A stretch of DNA of 64,000 nucleotides from Nageia nagi (lineage: Eukaryota > Pinophyta), in assembly GCA_050084985.1 (NCBI GenBank), contig JBITNC010000001.1, positions 28,520,001 to 28,584,000 of the forward strand, written 5' to 3'. The notes under the pieces are model-generated. The model was not told where the DNA came from. It was given only the letters and a program-made list of their open reading frames with translations, and did not search any database. Each line of letters begins with the position of its first letter. Position 1 is the first letter of the stretch. This document shows positions 12,662 to 22,600 of the stretch, piece after piece. A program made the translations under genes and the position numbers.

Positions 12662-12960
12662 TGTGTATATCAAATTATGAACCTAAAATGCAATTTAGAT
12701 AGATAAATCATTCAACATAATTAATCATGAACATATTCAACAATACACATCAATAATAATGATGATATTATATTTTAAAGTATTTGAATTCAAAAAGCAA
12801 GTTTTTATTAATCTGGTTGTAATCAGCATTGATAGTGATCGTTGTGAATCGGTAACAATCAATGCAGATCAGTAACTATTGAAGCACAACTTTGCATTCT
12901 CTACGCCATCATTATGTTCATTGTAAACCTTGGCCCTTATTATCGATCTGGTGAATCACC

Positions 12961-14518
12961 TGTTGATTGAGATTGTGTAATATGTGCGCCTAGAACAATC
13001 TTAACCAAAGTAGTTCACGAACAGACTGTGGGACGCAGCCTGATCTCCGGAGAAGGCCGGTTCCTTATCCATTGGGTAAAGAAAAAGTAACAGGAAAGAG
13101 ATAAAAAGAGTAGGGAGCGAGAGATTCAAGCAAAAGGATAGGGTAACAAGAAAGGAAGTAAAAGGATAGGGTAACGAGAGAGGAAGTAAAGGAATAGGGT
13201 AACGAGAGAGAAAGCAAAGGGGTAGATCACTAGTTCAGCGCGGGCTTTCGCAGTGTGCGAAACCTTGGCCTGAATCTAGTGTCGCAGCCACAGAACAAGT
13301 TCTCACTCTCTGAATAGCTCCCCAGCTTCTACTCTACCATGTAGCAGACACAGTTATACTAGCAACCCGCAACTATTACTCAGGAAACAAGCTAAGCTGC
13401 CACAATGTAACCAAATTAAGAATAACAATTACGAGTGCTAGACAAGAAAGGTCAAGATGGTTTCATAGTACCGAACTGAAGCTACAGGTCTTCGAGAACA
13501 AATGAAAAGGGCAATACTAGGCTTCTGACCCTAGTTTCTCTTTATTTTCATATATTTATACTGTATTAATAACAGTTACAAGATTACAGAATAGAAACGT
13601 TTACAAAACGGCCGCAAGATTCTGGCCTTCTTGAACTGATATCACCTACATATGACACTTGGCCGACTGTTACAAAATTGGGCAGATCGCTGATGATTCG
13701 GTTCCCTGATGATGGCGCTCAGGTATTTTGCAGACTTCCTTCTCTTCGGGAATGTTCAATTCTCCAACTCGGACTCTTCGATCTTTCATTGCGGCCTATT
13801 TTCCTCTGGACGTGGTCTTAATCCCAAATGTTAATCTTTCCCTTTCGCCTGACGTCAGCCTCGAATCTCCGGACTTCTTTATTCACTGGCTCCGGACACT
13901 AAATTGCTCCTTGATGATGTCATCCATTCCGAGCTCCGGTTTGCTTTATGAATGTAAACTTTATATCTCCTTGTGATGTCACCTTTGAATCTCCGGAATT
14001 TCCCGCTCGCTGGTTCCGGATACTAAATTTCTCTTTGCTGATGTCATCTGTTCGCGGCTCCGGTTTCCTTTGTGAATGTAGACTTAGCCTTTCCATGTGA
14101 CGTCATTTCCGGACTTCCGGAACGCTTCGCCTTCCGGAGAAGACGGTGCAGACTTCATCGCTTCCGGGGTCTGATTTCCTTCAAGATATGAACTCTGTTC
14201 TACCTGTGACATCACCTTCATATGCCCGGAATGCTTTGTTTCCCGGAGACACTTGTGCTTACTTCGTTTTTTCTGGAACTTGGTCCTTGCCGAAACCTGA
14301 CCGCCTTGCTGACATCATTTTGTTCCGAAATTCGGTCTTCGCCAAAATATGTCTATCTTATTCTCTGCGACCTCTTCTTTTCATTCCGGAAAGGTTTACT
14401 CACGGACTCCGGCCTTTTATTTATTCCGGAATAGCTCCAGGGGACATTAAGGTGAACTCATGATAATAATTAGAATACCCTGGGCCCTTCTTCAAGAATT
14501 TTAATGTAGGAATCTACA
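12961..14518 (-). repeat. 3' LTR of the gag-only element
   Basis: This 1,558-bp repeat is collinear with 17322-18879. It has the same TG...CA ends and higher GC than its surroundings. It carries the same array of TGA(C/T)(G/A)TCA motifs, and a TATAAATAT box on the minus strand at about 13551-13561. Small plus-strand open frames inside both LTRs are identical by descent and are not genes. Confidence 0.95.
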
Positions 14519-14612
14519 TTGTGGCGACTTCTGAGGGAAAATTTCGCCTTTATGGAAGAGGAATTTAGAACCCAGTCTGTTATTTACATGAATCAAAGAA
14601 TTGTACCTTACT

Positions 14613-15671
14613 TTAGCTCTGCAGACTCAGGATCTGCTGGACTTTATTCCAATCTGCCGGGATCCCGTAAAAATCTTTCAGCCTTGCTTGCGCTAAGGCT
14701 GTATGGTTCAGCACCTCATATGATATATTTGCATGTCTCCTCAGCAACTGCTGTATCCTAAAGCTACCGTCGGCCAAAGAATCAAAGAATTTTACAAAAT
14801 TTGTCTCATCGAAGGACACCAGGAGTGTATCAACATCATCCGTATTCTGAATCCTATTCCGCAGACTACTCAAAAAATCAGCCTCTGTGACGAGTGAGCC
14901 ATCGCTTCTCCATAAGTTTGGGATTCCGGACGCATTCAACCCTTGAATTTCTGATTTTAGAGTCTCCATCTCTTGCATCCGGCGTAGGACATTATTACGA
15001 ATCTCCTGACAAACCCACTTACCCCTCCCTGGGTAATCAATCGCCAACATGAGCTCCACTCAGTCACCAATGTTATATGACCGCAATTTCTCATTCGAGA
15101 GGCTGTTTAGTCTTTTATTTGCTTGCTTAGCCTGTTCTGAAATGGGGTTCAGAATACTCTCACATCTCGTTACCTCGACTTCGAGCCTTTTGAGCCCTGA
15201 TAAGCACAACTCCGCGTGATCCCTCAGACGGATCAAGTCTTTTATTTCTTGCATCTTCAATTCCCAAAATTTTTCTTTGGTATTCAACAGAAAAGATCTG
15301 TCGACCTTCTTAGCATCCAGCCTCGCTTGGAGCTCCGCCAGGTTAGCGTTCAGGTTGCTGATTTCTGCTGCCTTGGCATTTATTTCCGCCTCCTTTTGAG
15401 CGACGATAGCCTCCTTTTGGACGAGCATATCCGCTGTAGGGGCAGCCACTAAACTAGTCTGCAAAACTGTTATGTTATTCTCCGTCGCTTTCAGCCTTAT
15501 TTTATTGTTATCTAATTGCAGCTTCATGGCCTCATGGGCCTTTTGTAGCTTGTGGTACCTGACCTCCAATTTGGTGAGTTCGGTTATATTGAGGTCCACA
15601 GCTATTTGTAGGAGCTCATTTTTATCGCTCCGTGGGATGCTGCGGGTATCTATTTTGACCCGTGTATTCAT
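14613..15671 (-). CDS. Coiled-coil ORF2 of the gag-only element, one in-frame TGA
   Basis: The frame opens at ATG 15671. It runs 203 codons to a TGA at 15060-15062, then continues in the same frame for 148 more codons to 14613. Residues about 25-200 are rich in Glu, Lys, Gln, Ala and Leu with heptad-like spacing, so a long coiled coil is likely (examples: LEVRYHKLQKAHEAMKLQL, QKEAEINAKAAEISNLNAN). The part after the TGA is helical and charged (ETLKSEIQGLNASGIPN) without recognised domain. It lies downstream of gag in the same frame, separated by about 240 bases. I recognise no family. It could be an extra structural protein, a captured host segment, or the rest of a longer Gag. The TGA may be a recent C-to-T or G-to-A mutation or a readthrough site; the sequence alone does not decide. 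Confidence 0.7.
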
Positions 15672-15908
15672 TGATGACAGCTCGCCCTGCCCCTCTTGGA
15701 AACTTTAATTCTGCTGACGCAAAAAGGTTCCACTACTATTTACGTTACGCTAGTAGTAAATTACTGACAATAACCACTCGAAATAAATGCAACATCACAC
15801 CATTTACAATATGTATACAAATCAAATTCCTTCTTTCCAACGGTCACTTTCCCGCGCTGGCGGGCTTCAGAAAAACTACTGTGTCCGCTGGTGTGGAATT
15901 CATCAAGT
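15672..15908 (-). other. Spacer between gag and ORF2
   Basis: This spacer of 237 bases is in the same frame as both genes but contains stops. An overlapping minus-strand frame (15761-16078) is open for 105 codons, yet it overlaps the knuckle end of gag in another frame and shows no domain. No splice or ribosome re-entry signal is obvious. Confidence 0.4.
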
Positions 15909-17174
15909 TCACGTTCCGGCTTTGTCATCCGCCATGCCAGGCGGAGGAATACCTCCACTCCTCGATAGATACTCTTGGTATTGAAAAATAGGGCAGGTCG
16001 TTTGTTCATGAGCATCATTACAAGCCAAACACAACCCATTAACCGCCCCGGAAGTGGAAGCTTGGTCCACGTCCTCATTCAACACATGTTGAGCTTTCTC
16101 TACAGCAGGGTAGGGATACCTTCTGGCATTATTTTGTCTGGTCAACACGGTAATCTGGTTTGCCATATTTCTACACAAATTCCGGAGTTCCTGAATTTCT
16201 GTAGATGATGCTACTCCTTGGTTCATATTAGGCTGATGTGGAGCTGGTAAGGCCAAGGGAGCTCTAGGAATTGGCAAAATTGACGACCAGGGTTGAATAG
16301 GGGCAGGAATATTAGCCAGAGGCGGAACTGAACTGATTACCGGAGGTCTCAAAATTTGCTGTTGTGTTGTGGTTATTGGGAAATAGGGCATTGGCATACG
16401 GCTTGGTAATTTCCCAACTGCAATAAGGCATGATTCAGCATATACTGCTTGTCTATAGACCTCCGGAAAGGTATTCACTCCAAAATTTTGGATTTGCAGA
16501 GAGAGATCCGGAGGAAAGGCTCTCAGGTAATACATCAAAGCTTGAAACTGCTGAGGCCTGACTGGCATGGGTACTCTCGTCCATGTTTTCTGGAATCTAA
16601 TGTTAAAATCTGGGATATTTTCTTGCTCATATCTTTTGATTGAAGTAAACTGGGTTAACAAGGAAAAGGGATCCCCTAATTCATTAAACTCCAGGATAAA
16701 AGGCTCTGCCAGTTGAGCCCAGGTACTGATGGATCCATTAGAAAGGCCCCTGTACCAATCCAGGACCTTTCCTTTGAAAGACTGAGCCAGTAATCTCACC
16801 ATAATATCTTCATGCTGAATATTGTGAATCTTTGCTAGGCCGGCTACATCCACACAGTGCTCATAAGCCGTTTTTTCTGAAGTTGCATCAAACTCCGGAA
16901 GGGTTTTAAAAACATTTGCTGGGATATCATGTAATACCGCCAGAGCTATAGGAACTCCATTGTCCCATTTCGGATAAATATTCTGAGCTAGATTAGCCAT
17001 TCTAGGGAAGGTATCTCTAGTATGAAGATTGGATGGTTCTGGCTTGATAAAGGATTTCAGGGAGTCGATACTATTCAGAGACTTGGACTTGATCAGGGTC
17101 TTTCTCCTAGGAGTATCTAACTTCCCAAACTCTGGTGCTTCTTTTGCTGCTCTAGTTTTAGATCTTGTCCACAT
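15909..17174 (-). CDS. Gag polyprotein of the gag-only element
   Basis: The protein has 421 residues from the ATG at 17174. This ATG was chosen because the upstream extension of the open frame reads back through the leader into the LTR, which is expected only for untranslated RNA. Residues 1-60 are basic. Residues about 95-250 match the retrotrans_gag capsid fold (KGKVLDWYRGL, then STWAQLAEPFILEF, then a YLRAFPPDL block). Residues 255-325 are Pro-rich. A short helix at 325-350 precedes a zinc-knuckle-like C382-x2-C385-x3-H389-x4-C394, one residue shorter than the usual C-x2-C-x4-H-x4-C. The frame is completely open, unlike every other gag in the window. It would form particles in the cytoplasm and package the element's RNA. 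No protease is encoded. Confidence 0.9.
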   Translation of the reverse strand: MWTRSKTRAAKEAPEFGKLDTPRRKTLIKSKSLNSIDSLKSFIKPEPSNLHTRDTFPRMANLAQNIYPKWDNGVPIALAVLHDIPANVFKTLPEFDATSEKTAYEHCVDVAGLAKIHNIQHEDIMVRLLAQSFKGKVLDWYRGLSNGSISTWAQLAEPFILEFNELGDPFSLLTQFTSIKRYEQENIPDFNIRFQKTWTRVPMPVRPQQFQALMYYLRAFPPDLSLQIQNFGVNTFPEVYRQAVYAESCLIAVGKLPSRMPMPYFPITTTQQQILRPPVISSVPPLANIPAPIQPWSSILPIPRAPLALPAPHQPNMNQGVASSTEIQELRNLCRNMANQITVLTRQNNARRYPYPAVEKAQHVLNEDVDQASTSGAVNGLCLACNDAHEQTTCPIFQYQEYLSRSGGIPPPGMADDKAGT

Positions 17175-17260
17175 AAACTCTAGATTGCAAAAGAAAATGA
17201 CAGGTTCAAAGAACCTATGATATTCACAAATAATTTGCTTTAATACATACCATGGATGGT

Positions 17261-17321
17261 GCTTCAGCAGAGTCACCAATAAATTTCTTCGTGTCCCACC
17301 GGGCGTGCCAAAAAGAAATAC
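17261..17321 (-). promoter_or_regulatory. Leader and probable primer-binding zone of the gag-only element
   Basis: Just inside the 5' LTR, the minus strand reads TTTTTGGCACGCCCGGTGG at 17318-17300. It continues to TTGGTGACTCTGCTGAAGC near 17279-17261. The second string resembles the 'GGCGACTCTGCTGGGGA' motif seen after the LTR of many plant Ty3/gypsy elements. Which of the two pairs with a tRNA cannot be settled by eye. Confidence 0.5.
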
Positions 17322-17910
17322 TGTTGATTGAGATTGTGTAATATGTGCGCCTGGAACAATCTTAACCAAAGTAGTTCACGAACAGACTGTGGGACGCAGC
17401 CTGATCTCCAGAGAAGGCCGGTTCCTTATCCATTGGGTAAAGAAAAAGTAACAGGAAAGAGATAAAAAGAGTAGGGAGCGAGAGATTCAAGCAAAAGGAT
17501 AGGGTAACAAGAAAGGAAGTAAAAGGATAGGGTAACGAGAGAGGAAGTAAAGGAATAGGGTAACGAGAGAGAAAGCAAAGGGGTAGATCACTAGTTCAGC
17601 GCGGGCTTTCGCAGTGTGCGAAACCTTGGCCTGAATCTAGTGTCGCAGCCACAGAACAAGTTCTCACTCTCTGAATAGCTCCCCAGCTTCTACTCTACCA
17701 TGTAGCAGACACAGTTATACTAGCAACCCGCAACTATTACTCAGGAAACAAGCTAAGCTGCCACAATGTAACCAAATTAAGAATAACAATTACGAGTGCT
17801 AGACAAGAAAGGTCAAGATGGTTTCATAGTACCGGACTGAAGCTACAGGTCTTCGAGAACAAATGAAAAGGGCAATACTAGGCTTCCGACCCTAGTTTCT
17901 CTTTATTTTC

Positions 17911-17923
17911 ATATATTTATACT
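17911..17923 (-). promoter_or_regulatory. TATA box of the gag-only element
   Basis: The minus strand reads GTATAAATATATG here, about 960 bases into the LTR from its minus-strand start. It is the only strong TATA-like box downstream of the motif array. The copy in the other LTR is at 13551-13562. Confidence 0.6.
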
Positions 17924-18210
17924 GTATTAATAACAGTTACAAGATTACAGAATAGAAACGTTTACAAAACGGCCGTAAGATTCTGGCCTTCTTGAACTGA
18001 TATCACCTACATATGACACTTGGCCGACTGTTACAAAATTGGGCAGATCGCTGACAATTCGGTTCCCTGATGATGGCGCTCAGGTATTTTGCAGACTTCC
18101 TTCTCTTCGGGAATGTTCAATTCTCCAACTCGGACTCTTCGATCTTTCATTGCGGCCTATTTTCCTCTGGACGTGGTCTTAATCCCAAATGTTAATCTTT
18201 CCCTTTCGCC

Positions 18211-18678
18211 TGACGTCAGCCTCGAATCTCTGGACTTCTTTATTCACTGGCTCCGGACACTAAATTGCTCCTTGATGATGTCATCCATTCCGGGCTCCGG
18301 TTTGCTTTATGAATGTAAACTTTATATCTCCTTGTGACGTCACCTTTGAATCTCTGGAATTTCCCGCTCGCTGGTTCCGGATACTAAATTTCTCTTTGCT
18401 GATGTCATCTGTTCCGGGCTCCGGTTTCCTTTGTGAATGTAGACTTAGCCTTTCCATGTGACGTCATTTCCGGACTTCCGGAACGCTTCGCCTTCCGGAG
18501 AAGACGGTGCAGACTTCATCGCTTCCGGGGTCTGATTTCCTTCAAGATATGAACTCTGTTCTACCTGTGACATCACCTTCATATGCCCGGAATGCTTTGT
18601 TTCCCGGAGACACTTGTGCTTACTTCGTTTTTTCCAGAACTTGGTCCTTACCGAAACCTGACCGCCTTGCTGACATCA
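18211..18678 (-). promoter_or_regulatory. U3 array of TGACGTCA-type motifs
   Basis: Motifs lie at 18211 (TGACGTCA), 18276 (TGATGTCA), 18335 (TGACGTCA), 18400 (TGATGTCA), 18459 (TGACGTCA), 18568 (TGACATCA) and 18671 (TGACATCA). The spacings 65, 59, 65 and 59 define a 124-bp unit with two motifs. TGACGTCA is the palindromic bZIP site (CRE/C-box type). The array lies 300-750 bases upstream of the TATA box in the sense of transcription, so an enhancer role is a reasonable inference. The other LTR has the same array at 13851-14318. Confidence 0.75.
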
Positions 18679-20656
18679 TTTTGTTCCGGAATTCGGTCTT
18701 CACCAAAATATGTCTATCTTATTCTCCGCGACCTCTTCTTTTCATTCCGGAAAGGTTTACTCACGGACTCCGGCCTTTTATTTATTCCGGAATAGCTCCA
18801 GGGGACATTAAGGCGAACTCATGATAATAATTAGAATACCCCGGGCCCTTCTTCAAGAATTTTAATGTAGGAATCTACATCACCATCGACCGATATTTGA
18901 ATCGCCGACTATCGGCTCTGTATGCACTAGAGTAATTTTCATAGAATTTTGAAGTTTCTTTGTCTATTACTTGTTATTCTCCTTCACGTTTACTTCCGTC
19001 ATTCTTTTCTGTATTAACCCGACACACAGAAAATGAATGAAGCATCAAAAGCATACCTGTTCATACATATTAATCAGCAAATGAATAACATAATATGGAA
19101 ATATAGTTGATATGAGATTTGCTATTAATCAAGCTTACAACCTTCTGCTAATAATCTCCTGATTTGATTTCGGTAGAGCTTCGCTACAGTAAAATTGGGT
19201 CCCTTTGTTCACGTATAAAGCTTCAATTTATAAGCTTCAAGGTTTGTTATTCATTTGTTTTGGCATCCCAAGATTCCAGGTAACCTCTCAAACTAAATTT
19301 TGAGGTGTTGTTATCTTCCATCTGTATCCATAATTACAAATTATACGTACTAGGCTATTCCAGGCTTAGATTTGTTTGTTGTTTAACTGTTCATGAATCG
19401 TCACCAATTTTTTAGCGATTATATATTAACATTAGAATGGTCACTCTATGGTCATTTTTTAATGACGAGGGTTGTAAGACCACTTGTTTTATATATGTTC
19501 AAAAAGATTGATCTGATAATATAATAGATTTTTTATTGAAGCCCCGATGTACTTTACTTGCAATCATGAGTTCATTTTAAGATCCCTGGGAGTTTTTCTG
19601 GAACAAACAAAATAGGCCAGAGTCAGTAGATAAAGCATTCCAAAATAAGATGACATCATAGAAGAAAGTATAAAGCTTAGTTGAGAAAAAGCCTAGGTTC
19701 CAGAAGAAGTAAGGTCAGCAAGATATAATTGAAGAAGCTGAAGCCCATAAATTAAATATTTCAAAAGTAAAATGTTCTGAAATAAAATGATGACATCACC
19801 AAGGATAAGATAGTCGCATTTTGGTAAAGACCAGGTTCTGGAGATGATGAGGTTAGCAAGGAGTGATCAAATATCTGGAGCCAGTGAGTAGAGCATTCTG
19901 TAAGGAAATGATAAAACTCAGTTGTAGAAAAGCCTGGGTTCCAGAGATGATGAGGTCAGCAAGGAGTGATCAAATATCCGGAGCCGGTGAGTAGAGCATT
20001 CTAAAAGGAAATGATAAAACTTAGTTGTAGAAAAGCCTAGGTTTCAGAGATGATGAGGTCAGCAAAGAGTGACCAAATAGCTAGAGCCGGTAAGTAGAGC
20101 ATTCTAGAAGTAATGAAGATGACATCATAGGGAGAATAATGTTCACATTTTTGAATGAAACCAGGTCCCAAAAGTGATGACATCATCAAGGAGTGATCAA
20201 ATAGCTGGAGCCAGTAAGTAGAACATTCTGAAAGTATGAAGATGACGTCATGAGGAGAATGATGTTCACATTTTTGAGTGAAATTGGGTATCAGAAGTGA
20301 TGATGTCATCAAGGAGTGATCAAATAGCTAGAGTTGATAAGTGGAGCATTCTAGAATGTAAAGATAAGGCCAGCGAGAGATCAGATCATAGTTATCAAGA
20401 AGTTGTATCATCTGCAATCTACCCCATTTTATTTCCTTTTCCTATTACTTTTTCTACACCAAATAGATAAGGAACCAACCTTTCAGAGATCAGACTATCC
20501 CCCTAGTTTGTTCTTGATTTACTTTGGTTAAGATTATTCACGGTGCATATATTACACAATCTTAATCAACACTTATTTTAATGTGATATATATTAGAAAA
20601 ATACTTATTTTATTTATTTATTAAATTAAAAATAGGGTTTATTTTAAGTGTCTACA

Positions 20657-20669
20657 TTTTGCCCCTTTT
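20657..20669 (-). promoter_or_regulatory. Polypurine tract of the Tat element
   Basis: On the minus strand this reads CAAAAGGGGCAAAA directly before the TGTAGACAC start of the 3' LTR. Purine tracts in this position prime plus-strand DNA synthesis. A nearly identical tract borders the LTR that ends at 47181. Confidence 0.85.
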
Positions 20670-21480
20670 GTGAATTATCAACCAAAGATAGGGTTGATAA
20701 TTTTGAAAAATATATAATGAGAAGCTTTGTTGTTTGATAAAGTTGATAACTTTGGCAGTGATTATTTTCGGTATGATGACGTATTGAGCTTGTGTGACAG
20801 TTGCATGACATTTTTGTTATGTCATTTTGCATGTCTAAGTGCACCTATACCGTATAAGTTTTCTTTAGTATATGAATTGTAATACTGTTGTCTTTTGTCC
20901 CAACAACGAGGTTTCAAGATGATCTCTTACATCTTGTGATTGTTTTTCCATTTGAGCTCAAACTTAGTCTGATCTGTTTTTCATATTTGACTTAGTCAAG
21001 GATCGTTGACAATCTTTTATTATTGTTAATGACTGTAAAGTGATTGTCGTGGACTTATATAGTAAAAATACTATCTTTATAATAGTATATTTTGCTATGA
21101 ATATCTTAATTTCTTGTGTTTAGACTTGTTTTAATAGCGATTTTAATCATTTTACCCTAGTAAGTTTACTCAATACTAGTCCTTCATGTGCCGATATATT
21201 TGGTAGTCATGTGACATTGGAGCATTCTTCTAGGTGAAAAATAATGTGATTTATAATGTGTTCACTTTCACCTTAGTGAACGAAGCTTTTTAGATTTTTG
21301 TCTATACATAAATAAATTTTAAGATATTTAAAGAAAATATACTTCATTTTATACATTTTCAAATAATATAAATCACCAACGATTACTTATGAATCATTGT
21401 CGGTCAACAATCATTATTGATTTGATTTAAATTATTGACGATCAACATAATGATCGCTAACGATCCATGACACGAGTGTT
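20670..21480. other. 3' untranslated stretch of the Tat element
   Basis: It lies between the polypurine tract and the plus-strand open frame. No domain and no repeat structure are evident. It is AT-rich; several 'ATCGTTGACAAT', 'AATCATTGTCGG' and 'CAACGATTAC' type words recur at 21000-21470 in both orientations, giving weak potential for secondary structure. Confidence 0.4.
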
Positions 21481-21534
21481 TTTAAAACAAAATAGTTTTC
21501 ATGGCAGATCAGTTGAGAGAGCGGAATTATTATC

Positions 21535-21816
21535 GTGGAGCTTTGGTTACCTGGTTTCCCGAGATATTTTTCTGATGGTCCTAGTTCACCACCTAGGCCA
21601 ATACCAGGGTTACCCCATTCACCTATTTCTAGTGACTTAGGTCATTCAGGGAGTCGCAGTTGTCATGCAACATCAATTTCTCGATCTCAATCTACTGCTA
21701 GGGGTGTATCTACTCGTACATATGTTATAAGCTTGAGATCCATTACTAGGGATGAGGGTTCTTCAGAGCATCCTGGTGATCCTCATAATGATATTATATC
21801 TACTGGAGGACATTGA
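21535..21816 (+). CDS. Antisense Ser/Pro-rich ORF in the 3' region of the Tat element
   Basis: This is a plus-strand open frame of 93 codons, opposite to gag-pol. The product is rich in Ser, Pro, Arg and Gly (GLPHSPISSDLGHSGSRS) and ends GDPHNDIISTGGH. Another frame opens earlier with an ATG at 21501 (MADQLRERNYYRGALVTWF), so the present start may hide a small frameshift or an intron. Tat elements such as Grande are known to carry antisense ORFs between pol and the 3' LTR, and this is the matching position. There is no recognised domain; chance openness is possible because of the somewhat higher GC content here. Confidence 0.35.
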   Translation: MELWLPGFPRYFSDGPSSPPRPIPGLPHSPISSDLGHSGSRSCHATSISRSQSTARGVSTRTYVISLRSITRDEGSSEHPGDPHNDIISTGGH

Positions 21817-22600
21817 TATTCCTATTTTGATGATATATATATGATGTGTTTTTATTTATTGGTATTATGGCTCATGTTGATATGATGATTATGTTGTTAT
21901 ATTTTCTTGATGTACTATTTTAGATTATTTTTATTGTGTGATAGATAGACTGATGGCAGTGTTTCTATGACTCTTGATGTATGGTTTTACATTTTATATA
22001 TAGATTTATGATAAAAATAAGTATAATATGATATTACATAGAAAACATAATTATCTTTTAATTATTTGATGATGAATAGATGTTGATGATAGATGTAACT
22101 TTTAGAATGTATGATGCATAGATATAATTGTGAGCTATATGAGGATACTTGATAACATGAAATAACATAATTTAAATAATTGATTAATTATAAATTGTGA
22201 CTAATTAACCTGTTAATTAATTTAATAATTAATAACATATTTTATAAGCGATGACAATGGTTTTGTGTGATGTATGCAAACATGATTTAGATTTGATAAC
22301 TAATCATTAATATCCTAGTTTCTAATAATAACTTAATAAATCTTTTAGTACATCATTTTAAAAAAATGAATTTAAATTTTTATATTGACTTTAGATATTA
22401 TTTAAAATATCTAAAATATGTATATTAACTTAATTAATTAAGAATCATTATTTTCAAATATTAAATCTTCTAGATTTTAAGATTATTTAAGGACATATTT
22501 TTATTAATTTTTTGCAGAATCAGATGCATCATTTTTCACACTTGGCAATTTTTTATAATAAACCACTTGACATGGAAAAATAATTCTTTATGGATGTTAT
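21817..22600. other. AT-rich 3' region without gene
   Basis: No coding signal on either strand. It is strongly AT-rich, with runs such as 'taattaattaag' and many dispersed ATGATGAT words. Part of the long untranslated 3' region of the Tat element. Confidence 0.5.

Larger units (their letters stand above)
12961..18879 (-). mobile_element. Non-autonomous gag-only LTR retrotransposon (TR-GAG-like)
   Basis: Two 1,558-bp LTRs (12961-14518 and 17322-18879) start TGTTGATTG and end AATCTACA, with the 5-bp duplication TCACC on both sides (12956-12960 and 18880-18884). The 2,803-bp interior has minus-strand coding only: a 421-codon gag and a second, roughly 350-codon coiled-coil frame. No protease, RT, RNase H or integrase is present and there is no room for them. 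The LTRs differ at only about 20 positions, mostly C/T or G/A, so the insertion is young relative to its host LTR. Mobility would need enzymes in trans, as in described TR-GAG or LARD-type elements. Confidence 0.92.
17322..18879 (-). repeat. 5' LTR of the gag-only element
   Basis: This is the promoter-bearing LTR for the minus-strand transcript and has 1,558 bases. A GC-richer U3 contains seven TGA(C/T)(G/A)TCA motifs. A TATAAATAT box follows, which places the likely start near 17880-17890 and gives U5 plus R about 560 bases. Confidence 0.93.
12662..20656 (-). repeat. 3' LTR of the Tat element, split by a nested element
   Basis: The LTR is 7,995 bases long as it stands. Subtracting the nested 5,919 bases and one 5-bp duplication leaves 2,071, the exact length of the other LTR. 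By eye the first 300 bases differ at about 21 positions from the copy at 34993. The part at 19600-20400 contains a degenerate tandem array of roughly 100-120-bp units with TGACATCA and TGACGTCA motifs (for example 20243-20250). Confidence 0.92.

Noticed and set aside
14519-14545. Plus-strand primer-binding site (TGTGGCGACTTCTGAGG) suggesting a plus-strand gag-only element
   Set aside because: It resembles a Ty3/gypsy primer motif, but gag and ORF2 are both on the minus strand and the leader motifs at 17261-17321 fit that direction.
13728-14761. Several plus-strand open frames of 70-105 codons in the gag-only element, repeated at 18089-18824
   Set aside because: They lie in the LTRs, are copies of each other, run against the direction of gag and follow the motif array. 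No domain; open because of GC-richer U3 sequence.
15761-16078. Minus-strand frame of 105 codons overlapping the end of gag
   Set aside because: It overlaps the gag knuckle region in another frame and has no recognised domain; gag is the better supported frame.
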